Assembly: GCA_050291935.1 (NCBI GenBank)
Contig: JBNKKR010000013.1
Coordinates: forward strand, 1-64,000
Direction: 5' to 3'
Length of the DNA stretch: 64,000 nucleotides
From: Desulfocapsa sp050291935
Lineage (GTDB): Bacteria > Desulfobacterota > Desulfobulbia > Desulfobulbales > Desulfocapsaceae
Shown: positions 17,048-23,774 of the stretch, in pieces
Numbering within the stretch: position 1 is the stretch's first letter
Layout of the letters: every line of letters starts with the position of its first letter
Notes under the pieces: generated by a model
Database searches by the model: none
Seen by the model: the letters and a program-made list of their open reading frames with translations, nothing else
What the model was told of the DNA's origin: nothing
Made by a program: the position numbers and the translations under genes

Positions 17048-17806
17048 ATGCAAATAATGCGGAAGATAATTGAAATTAATGAGGAACGTTGCACAGGATG
17101 CGGAGAATGCATCATTGACTGTGCTGAGGGCTCGCTGGAAATTGTTAATGGAAAGGCTAAACTGGTTTCTGATAATCTCTGTGACGGCCTGGGTGCATGT
17201 CTACAATCCTGCCCCACCGGGGCGCTTAAAATCGTGGAGCGTATAGCTGAAGATTTTGATGAAAAGGCGGTTGAAGAGTATTTAGCACAAAAAAATAAAG
17301 GGGCTGAAAAGAGTTCAGTAACAACAAAAAGCAGTGGATGTCCTTCCACACAACTGCAATCGTTCCCCGGTAACACTCCTTGTCAGACGGCAAATACGGC
17401 GGTGCAACTGGCGACTGGCCAAAAAGGCTCCCTTCTCGCCCACTGGCCGGTGCAAATTCGCCTGATTCCTGCCACTGCACCTTTTTTACAAGGTGCAGAC
17501 ATACTGGTAGTTGCTGATTGCTGCGCAGTGGCCGCTCCTGATTTTCAAGCCAAGTACCTGCAAAACAAAGTTGTTATGATGGGCTGCCCCAAATTTGATG
17601 ACCAAGAGATGTACAGTCAGCGTTTTGCTGAAATAATCGCTTCCTGCGGTCTTAGCAGTATTAGTATCTTAATCATGGAAGTTCCCTGCTGCTCCGCCAT
17701 GAACACTATCCTGCAAAAGGCAATGGAACGTGCTGGCCAGACAGTCTCCGTTAAACAGACGACCCTTTCCACCCAGGGAGCGGAAATAGAAACAAAAAAT
17801 TGGTAA
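17048..17806 (+). CDS. ferredoxin-domain Fe-S protein of the hcp cluster
   Basis: A 252-residue protein. The N-terminal dicluster ferredoxin domain has C15-x2-C18-x2-C21-x3-C25 and then C45-x5-C51-x3-C55-P, where the expected second cysteine is L48 (CDGLGAC). The C-terminal two thirds carry scattered Cys motifs (VADCCAVAAPDF, MMGCPKFDD, EVPCCSAM). Homologues next to hcp are thought to supply electrons; that is inference. The ATG at 17048 has GGGAG at a good distance; an ATG at 17057 is an alternative. It ends 34 bases from the convergent TusA-like gene. Confidence 0.85.
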   Translation: MQIMRKIIEINEERCTGCGECIIDCAEGSLEIVNGKAKLVSDNLCDGLGACLQSCPTGALKIVERIAEDFDEKAVEEYLAQKNKGAEKSSVTTKSSGCPSTQLQSFPGNTPCQTANTAVQLATGQKGSLLAHWPVQIRLIPATAPFLQGADILVVADCCAVAAPDFQAKYLQNKVVMMGCPKFDDQEMYSQRFAEIIASCGLSSISILIMEVPCCSAMNTILQKAMERAGQTVSVKQTTLSTQGAEIETKNW

Positions 17807-17809
17807 ATT

Positions 17810-17850
17810 AGGCAGAATGGATATGGCTTGGTTGAATGGTTATTCTGCCT
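17810..17850. terminator. possible convergent terminator hairpin
   Basis: AGGCAGAAT (17810-17818) can pair with ATTCTGCCT (17842-17850) across a 23-base loop, between the ends of the hcp cluster and the TusA-like gene. There is no strong T run, so this is weak. Confidence 0.3.
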
Positions 17851-18064
17851 TCATAATGAGGATCTCAGTACCATTTTCGGTGATTTTCTTTTGTTTTACA
17901 ACTCCACCGGCATAGGTGATCACCCTATCCATTCTACCGGCCACATCGGCATCGCAGATACATCGAAGTTCCTCACTTCTCTTCATTTGGTCTAAACGTG
18001 CCCGCACGTCTAAATATCCCTTTCAACAGTCACCACGATAGTCTATCAACTCTTTTGCAGACAT
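17840..18064 (-). CDS. TusA/SirA-like protein with in-frame UGA, candidate selenoprotein
   Basis: From ATG 18064, with a near-perfect SD GGGAGGAGG 3 bases upstream, the minus strand encodes 74 residues if UGA at 18025-18023 (codon 14) is read as selenocysteine. The start region is MSAKELIDYRGDC-U-KGYLDVR. The UGA falls exactly where TusA-family proteins carry their catalytic Cys (DxRGxxC). After the UGA, 60 sense codons continue to TAA with a TusA-like beta-alpha-beta pattern (ARLDQMKRSEELRC, GGVVKQKK, TEILIM). A 10-bp hairpin follows the UGA at SECIS distance. It overlaps the YkgJ-family gene by 19 bases. TusA proteins relay sulfane sulfur. A nonsense mutation is the alternative. Confidence 0.75.
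17991..18014 (-). promoter_or_regulatory. bacterial SECIS-like hairpin
   Basis: On the minus strand, bases 18014-18005 pair with 18000-17991 in a 10-bp stem (two G-U pairs) closed by the loop CGGG. The loop starts 18 bases after the UGA codon at 18025-18023. Known bacterial SECIS elements have the apical loop about 16-37 bases after UGA and a G in the first two loop positions; both hold here. Confidence 0.65.
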
Positions 18065-18726
18065 AGACCTCCTCCCTTTTGTAAAACCGGTATTCCAAGA
18101 GATTGCAGTAACTGAAAGACAGGCCTGCCAAAGAGAAACAACTCTTCTTCCGCTAGCTTTGGAGAGAGTGCAACCTGTTTATCACGAAAGCGAAGATCCG
18201 CATTCAGTAAGTCTTCTAACATATCTCGATTGCTATCCACCCACTTTTGTACATTCTTTAATGCCAAACCAAAATCAGGCAAAGGAATTTTTTTGTCATA
18301 CTCTACGGTTAAAGCATAAAGTTCATGTTCTTCCTTTAGAATCAACTTCCGGGAAAGCAAGTCTTTACCGATCATCGCAAGGGACGCTTCAGGGCTCCAA
18401 CATTGAAGTGTACGGCAGGCTATGGGACGATGTCCATGGATGGTGCAATTATTATTTTGGGGATTTAGATAGCAACAACTCCACTGCCCACCACTCCCCC
18501 GCAGTTTTATGATCTCTTCGGTGGTCGCTTCAAGACCTTCTTGTAGTGGGTTGTGGGCAAGTTCACCCTTTCGAATGGTGATACAGTCCTTGCGCGGCAA
18601 CAAATTGGAAGTAAGCAAAGAAAGATCCTGAATATGCAGAGCCGGCCCACCTTTCTGACAGCAGGTACCACATTGCATGCAGCTCTCTTGGACTGTACTT
18701 GATCGTTTTTTTAAGGTCGTAGACAT
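18046..18726 (-). CDS. YkgJ-family cysteine cluster protein
   Basis: A 226-residue soluble protein with the cysteine pattern of the YkgJ/CxxCxxCC family: CMQCGTCCQKGGPAL near residue 16, then CCYLNPQNNNCTIHGHRPIACR around 85-105. These cysteines probably bind iron or zinc. The C-terminal half is helical without a clear motif. Its last codons contain the strong SD of the overlapping TusA-like gene, so the two are translationally coupled and probably work together. The biochemical role of this family is not known to me. Confidence 0.85.
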   Translation of the reverse strand: MSTTLKKRSSTVQESCMQCGTCCQKGGPALHIQDLSLLTSNLLPRKDCITIRKGELAHNPLQEGLEATTEEIIKLRGSGGQWSCCYLNPQNNNCTIHGHRPIACRTLQCWSPEASLAMIGKDLLSRKLILKEEHELYALTVEYDKKIPLPDFGLALKNVQKWVDSNRDMLEDLLNADLRFRDKQVALSPKLAEEELFLFGRPVFQLLQSLGIPVLQKGGGLCLQKS

Positions 18727-18923
18727 AAAAAGGTAGATTCTCTACTTCGCTCCTGGCGGAATTTATGGTATTTCTAGCCTAAACGTTTATCATTTAAAAA
18801 CAGTACTGCCTGCATAGCGAGACAGACTACACGATTTCACAAAGCTTTACACAAAATTTATCCATTTTGCCACTGCCTTTCCAATGAACACATTGGCACT
18901 TTAGCGTTCAATAAAAAAGGATT

Positions 18924-19550
18924 ATGAAAGCTTCTCCAACATATATGGCCTGTCCCAGTTGCGATTTGCTGCTCTCTTCAGTCCCCGTTGCCTCAGGAGA
19001 AAAGCTTCTCTGCCCAAGATGTCATACTTGTCTGCATCAGGAAAAAAGTGATTCCATTAGCAAGGTTCTTGCCATTTCCTTGGCTGGTCTTGTGGTGTAT
19101 TTGCCAGCAATGTTTCTACCGCTCCTTAATATCCATACCATGGGGATGGAACAGAGCTGCTCACTTTTTGATACGTTTCTATACATTTATCATCAACATT
19201 ACTATCTGGTTGCCGTTTTGCTCTTGCTCACCGCAATACTTTTCCCCTTATTCCGACTCGCCTTGCTTTGCATGGTCAGTTTTCAACTCAAAATGCACCT
19301 CTACTTGCGCGTTCTGCCCTTTCTTTTTCGCACAGCTACTTTTTTGGATGAATGGGCCATGGTTGATGTCTATCTTATTGCAATTTTAATCAGCACGATC
19401 AAGATACATAAAATGGCAAGCATTGCATACGATATGGGTTTTGTCTGCTTTGTTTTATTGGTATTCTTCACAAAAGCCACCAGTACAGCCCTTGATAAAA
19501 AAACCTTTTGGCAACGGTTTGAGACCTTAAAAGACAATCACAGTGATTAG
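18924..19550 (+). CDS. PqiA-domain membrane protein, first half-length copy
   Basis: A 208-residue protein with an N-terminal zinc ribbon (C10-x2-C13 and C30-x2-C33) and about four membrane helices (roughly 47-68, 92-112, 113-130, 165-185), with the PqiA signature FLDEWAMVDVYLIAI. PqiA proteins accompany MCE-domain proteins that move lipids between inner and outer membranes. E. coli PqiA contains two such units in one chain; here each unit is a separate gene. An AAGGA ribosome site precedes the ATG. The next gene starts 8 bases before this one ends. Confidence 0.9.
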   Translation: MKASPTYMACPSCDLLLSSVPVASGEKLLCPRCHTCLHQEKSDSISKVLAISLAGLVVYLPAMFLPLLNIHTMGMEQSCSLFDTFLYIYHQHYYLVAVLLLLTAILFPLFRLALLCMVSFQLKMHLYLRVLPFLFRTATFLDEWAMVDVYLIAILISTIKIHKMASIAYDMGFVCFVLLVFFTKATSTALDKKTFWQRFETLKDNHSD

Positions 19551-20175
19551 CAGCAAAGAAAAAACTGCAAAAATCGCCATGGCATCCGGCTTTATATCCT
19601 GCCACGAATGCGGCAACCTACTGGATACCAAGACTATTCCGCAAAACACAGCTCTTGTTTGCCCGCGTTGCGGAGGAACCCTTCATTTTCGCAAACAAAA
19701 GTCAATCACAACAACCTGGGCGCTACTGATCTGTTCAACGCTTTTTCTATTCCCGGCAAACCTGCTTCCCATCATGCATGTTGAACTTTTCGGTAGTGCT
19801 GAATATTCGACCATTCTGGATGGCATTCTCTATTTTTTTCACAGCAAGGAATATGGGATCGGTCTTATTATTTTTGTCGCTTCCATACTTGTTCCGCTTT
19901 TTAAAATTGTGGGCCTTATTATTATTCTTCTCTCCATCCAGTTTAAATGGCAGCGTGGCTTACGCCATAAAACATTAATGTTTAAATTTATAGAATTTAT
20001 TGGCCGTTGGTCAATGCTAGATATCTTCGTTATTGCGCTGATGGCCACGTTAGTCAATTTTGGTACCCTTTCATCCACCTCCATCGCTCCTGCCGCCTCG
20101 TATTTCGCGGCAGTGGTTGTTTGTACAATGCTTGCTGCCCATACTTTCGATTCAAGACTGCTCTGGGACGCTTAA
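19543..20175 (+). CDS. PqiA-domain membrane protein, second half-length copy
   Basis: A 210-residue protein like the previous one: a zinc ribbon (ISCHECG ... LVCPRCGGTL) and four membrane helices with the signature FIGRWSMLDIFVIAL. The GTG at 19543 overlaps the upstream stop and suggests coupling; an ATG at 19579 is an alternative start and would still keep the zinc ribbon. It lies 32 bases before the PqiB-like gene, forming pqiA1-pqiA2-pqiB. Confidence 0.9.
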   Translation: MISSKEKTAKIAMASGFISCHECGNLLDTKTIPQNTALVCPRCGGTLHFRKQKSITTTWALLICSTLFLFPANLLPIMHVELFGSAEYSTILDGILYFFHSKEYGIGLIIFVASILVPLFKIVGLIIILLSIQFKWQRGLRHKTLMFKFIEFIGRWSMLDIFVIALMATLVNFGTLSSTSIAPAASYFAAVVVCTMLAAHTFDSRLLWDA

Positions 20176-20207
20176 ATGATTCTTTACCCAAAAACTGTGT
20201 AAACACT

Positions 20208-21794
20208 ATGGACACTCCTCTTGTTAAGACGAAAAAAGGCATGTCACCGATCTGGATTCTCCCCCTTCTTGCACTTATTCTCGGTGGCTGGCTTTTGTAT
20301 AAAGATTTTCGTGAATCAGGATTTTTCATTACTGTCCAAATGAAAGATGCATCAGGTTTAACTCCAGATAAAACAAAGGTATTTTTTAAAGGACTTCCCA
20401 TTGGAACATTACGCGGTATTACCATTTCATCCGACCTTAAATGGATCTACGCCAAGGTGGAAATGGTAAAAGAAGTAAAAGAAAAGCTAAAAAAAGACAG
20501 TAAGATATGGGTTGTTCGACCTGAAGTTTCCTTTAATGGTATTACCGGGCTTGATACCATCGTAAAAGGCAGCTACTTTGAAATAGAGCCAGGGACCGCA
20601 CAGGAAACGACAAGGACATTTACAGCCCTGGATGAGCCGCCGCCTCTTTCTTCAAGGAATGCCGGTCTTCACTTGACCCTTTATTCCGATGAGGCAGTTT
20701 CTTTGCATCCGGGTTCTCCGGTCTATTTCAAAAAAATCGAGGTCGGTGAGGTAATATCCAACCATTTGCAGGATGATGCAAGTATTGAAACACAGATTAT
20801 TATCTACCCAAAATATGACAAACTTATAACTGATAAGACACTCTTTTATGTCAGTAGCGGATTACGAGTCGATGCAACCCTTCCCAAACTTTCGCTCCAA
20901 CTGGACCCTCTCAAAACTATTCTTCGTGGGGGAATCAGCTTTATAAGCCCCAAGGGAGGGAAGGCCCTTACTGATACGCATTCACCCCATACGCTGTACA
21001 AAGATAAAATGGCCGCTGAAAATAGCGACAATATACTTATAACACTAGATTTTCCAGTTGAAAACGAGTTAATGGCAGGCTCTGAAATACAATACAACGG
21101 GGTACCAGTGGGTACAATTGATACCATTGCATTGGATACAAATCTAAAAAGTGTTCATGCCAAGGCATATATCCGCAAAGACCTTAAGCATCTTCTCAAA
21201 GAAGGAACGTATCTCTATGCAGTTAGGGCAAGATTTAACGCAGGTGGTATCGACAATCCGACGGCCATTATTTCAGGACCATATGTAAATCTTATCCCTG
21301 GTGACGGAAAGCCTAAAACTCATTTTCTTGTTTATGACCGGCCACCGGAAAATATCCCCGTCTCCACTGGCTTAAATATCGTACTTGAAACTGATCGCTT
21401 AGGTTCACTGGGATACAACAAACCGGTTTACTATAGACAGGTGCAGGTTGGTAAAACAACCGGCTACAAACTCTCAGCAACGGGCCAAAAGGTCCTTATT
21501 TATGTCAATATTGAACCAAAGTATATTGGGCTTATCCGGGAAAATACAAAATTTTGGAATTCCACTGGAATCCATATCAAGGGAGGACTGATGACAACCA
21601 TGAAAATCAGCACCGAATCATTGGCAACCCTTATCTCCGGAGGTATATCACTCTCCACCCCTGAAGACAAAGATGAAGCCACTCCCATTGAAAATGGCCA
21701 CCATTTTCAACTCAGCACCGAACCGGACGATAAGTGGCTTAATTGGAGTCCTGAATTAAAACTGGGCATGCCATCAAAACAAAATACCATGTAA
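20208..21794 (+). CDS. pqiB: PqiB-like MCE protein with four MCE domains
   Basis: A 528-residue protein with one N-terminal membrane anchor (about residues 12-30) and a periplasmic part made of four MCE units at about 38-128, 152-246, 274-365 and 387-484 (recurring pattern SxVYFKxxxVGxV). MCE proteins form hexameric rings or tubes for lipid transfer across the periplasm. E. coli PqiB has three MCE domains and a long C-terminal coiled-coil needle; here there is a fourth domain and only a short tail. The start ATG 20208 replaces a longer frame that overlaps the upstream gene. Cooperation with the two PqiA proteins is inferred from gene order. Confidence 0.9.
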   Translation: MDTPLVKTKKGMSPIWILPLLALILGGWLLYKDFRESGFFITVQMKDASGLTPDKTKVFFKGLPIGTLRGITISSDLKWIYAKVEMVKEVKEKLKKDSKIWVVRPEVSFNGITGLDTIVKGSYFEIEPGTAQETTRTFTALDEPPPLSSRNAGLHLTLYSDEAVSLHPGSPVYFKKIEVGEVISNHLQDDASIETQIIIYPKYDKLITDKTLFYVSSGLRVDATLPKLSLQLDPLKTILRGGISFISPKGGKALTDTHSPHTLYKDKMAAENSDNILITLDFPVENELMAGSEIQYNGVPVGTIDTIALDTNLKSVHAKAYIRKDLKHLLKEGTYLYAVRARFNAGGIDNPTAIISGPYVNLIPGDGKPKTHFLVYDRPPENIPVSTGLNIVLETDRLGSLGYNKPVYYRQVQVGKTTGYKLSATGQKVLIYVNIEPKYIGLIRENTKFWNSTGIHIKGGLMTTMKISTESLATLISGGISLSTPEDKDEATPIENGHHFQLSTEPDDKWLNWSPELKLGMPSKQNTM

Positions 21795-21888
21795 TAAGAA
21801 AATCCACTTATACCGCCAGTCCACTCTTTTTAGTACCACCTTGAGTGGTGTAAGTTTCGTACGAGCAGACAAGCTGCTCAACTCAGCT

Positions 21889-23766
21889 TTAGAATTCTAT
21901 CCGAAAACTATACACGCCCTCTTCCAGCACACTTTGTACCTTGTACCCTGAATGGTTGAAAATAGCCTGCATTCCCCTGTTTTCCCGTAACACTTCTGCG
22001 GTAAAGCCGGCTATACCATTGGCCTTTGCAATATTGATCAGGTGCCGGAACATAAACACTCCCATGCCCATTCGTTGGTATCTGTCACGGACGACAAAGG
22101 CGACTTCTGCCCTGTTCGTTTTTTCGTCAAGATAGTACCTCCCAACGGCAACGATATCATCGCCATGCGCTTCAGGGAGTGTACCGACAATTGCCACATC
22201 GGTTCGATGATCCACATAGACAAAATTTTGAATTTGTTGACTGCCAAAATTTTGATTATGACTCATAAATCTATAGTACAAGGTCTGCTGGGAGAGATCG
22301 TACAACAAATCTCGGATCTTGGGCTCATCTGTTGGATGAATAGGTCGAAAGGAGACCTCCGTTCCACCGGGCAATAGAAACGTGGAACGCATCATATCCT
22401 GAGGGGCAACCACAAATTTGCCTTCAATCTGGATAAAATCCTGCCGTATATATCTTGCTTCAATGGCCTCTTTTAAAAGCAGTTCACGGTGGTCCGGGTG
22501 AGCGATGGAAATAAGTGCCAACGTACGGTCCTGCACGGATTTTCCATGCAAGTAGGCGACACCATATTCGGTTACCACATAGTGCACCGTTGCCCTGCTT
22601 ATCACAACACCTGCACCTCTACTAAGCCTTGAATTTATCCTTGATTTACCATCTCTGGTTGTTGAGGGCATGGTAATTATGGCCCTTCCTCCTTCAGACC
22701 TTGCCGCTCCACGGTTAAAATCAACCTGCCCGCCAACCCCTGAATAAAAGATCCCGCTTTCAGAATCGGAGCAGACCTGGCCGGTAAGATCAATTTCAAG
22801 GGCCATATTGATGGCAACCATACGGTTTTGTTTACCGATCACGTTAGAATCATTGACATATTCAGTTGGGCGAAAGGAAAATAGCGGGTTGTCATCAACA
22901 AAATCATACAAGGCCTTTGATCCCATGCAAAAGCTGGTTACCACTTTCCCTCGATCAACCGACTTCCTGCTGCCGGTTACAGCCCCACTTTCAATAAGCT
23001 TGAGGACATCATCGGTAATCATCTCCGTGTGGATGCCTAGATCATGTTTATCCCGTAAAGCACCAATAACTGCAGGTGGGATACGACCGACACCAGGAAC
23101 TCGTCCAATACCAAACTGTACCGTTGAGCCGCTTGGAACCAGAGCAGCGGCAAGTTCTGCAATTTTTGCACTTATGGGATGGGGTGGTTTTGATTTTCTC
23201 TCAAGCAGTGGTACATCAGCGGGTACCAAAATGTCGAGATCATACACATCGATAAGACTATCACCTCTGGTCCATGGCATTTGTGGATTGACTTGCGCTA
23301 TCACAAGCGAAGCGTTTTCTGCTGCACTTTTGACAATATCCACCGAAACGCCAAGGCTCATTTTCCCCCTGGAATCCGGCGGAGTTACCTGGATCAAGGC
23401 CACATCAAGGGGTAACTGGCCTGAGTTAAAAAGCCTAGGAATATCAGACATTAAAACAGGAGTATAATCACCACGCCCTTCCTGAATAAGTTCACGTACA
23501 TTATGTCCTATGAAAAAAGCATTCACCTTAAAACAGTTTGCAAATTTCTTATCCGCATAGGGCGCGTTCCCCTTGGTGAGCAACTCCACTATTTCAACAT
23601 CGGCCAGATTTCCGGCAATCTTGGTCATTGCCTCAACAAGTACCGTCGGCTCACCACAACCAGTACCCAAAAAAACACGATGCCCCGATTGCAACTTCGA
23701 TAACGCCCTTTTCGGGGTCTTGATCATATCTTTGTAGGTTTCTTTCCAATGTGCATCATATTCCAT
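21889..23766 (-). CDS. acetyl-CoA hydrolase/CoA-transferase fused to GNAT acetyltransferase
   Basis: A 625-residue two-part protein. Residues about 1-440 are an acetyl-CoA hydrolase/transferase (GTGCGEPTVLVEAM, GIGRVPGVGRIPPAV, YSGVGGQVDFNRGA, AYLHGKSVQDRTLAL). Residues about 465-625 are a GNAT domain with the acetyl-CoA loop RYQRMGMGVF. The hydrolase part moves CoA between acyl groups; the GNAT part may acetylate lysines. The fusion is known in delta-proteobacteria but the target is not. It is last in an operon with an ADP-forming acyl-CoA synthetase, a CBS protein and a deacetylase, starting 8 bases after the synthetase ends. Confidence 0.9.
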   Translation of the reverse strand: MEYDAHWKETYKDMIKTPKRALSKLQSGHRVFLGTGCGEPTVLVEAMTKIAGNLADVEIVELLTKGNAPYADKKFANCFKVNAFFIGHNVRELIQEGRGDYTPVLMSDIPRLFNSGQLPLDVALIQVTPPDSRGKMSLGVSVDIVKSAAENASLVIAQVNPQMPWTRGDSLIDVYDLDILVPADVPLLERKSKPPHPISAKIAELAAALVPSGSTVQFGIGRVPGVGRIPPAVIGALRDKHDLGIHTEMITDDVLKLIESGAVTGSRKSVDRGKVVTSFCMGSKALYDFVDDNPLFSFRPTEYVNDSNVIGKQNRMVAINMALEIDLTGQVCSDSESGIFYSGVGGQVDFNRGAARSEGGRAIITMPSTTRDGKSRINSRLSRGAGVVISRATVHYVVTEYGVAYLHGKSVQDRTLALISIAHPDHRELLLKEAIEARYIRQDFIQIEGKFVVAPQDMMRSTFLLPGGTEVSFRPIHPTDEPKIRDLLYDLSQQTLYYRFMSHNQNFGSQQIQNFVYVDHRTDVAIVGTLPEAHGDDIVAVGRYYLDEKTNRAEVAFVVRDRYQRMGMGVFMFRHLINIAKANGIAGFTAEVLRENRGMQAIFNHSGYKVQSVLEEGVYSFRIEF

Positions 23767-23774
23767 TTACGTCC

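Noticed and set aside
21835..21849. Small hairpin ACCAC-N5-GTGGT between pqiB and the convergent operon
   Set aside because: Only 5 bp and no T run; too weak to call a terminator.
22808..23467. 219-residue frame on the plus strand
   Set aside because: Antisense to the CoA-transferase-GNAT gene; composition typical of a shadow frame.
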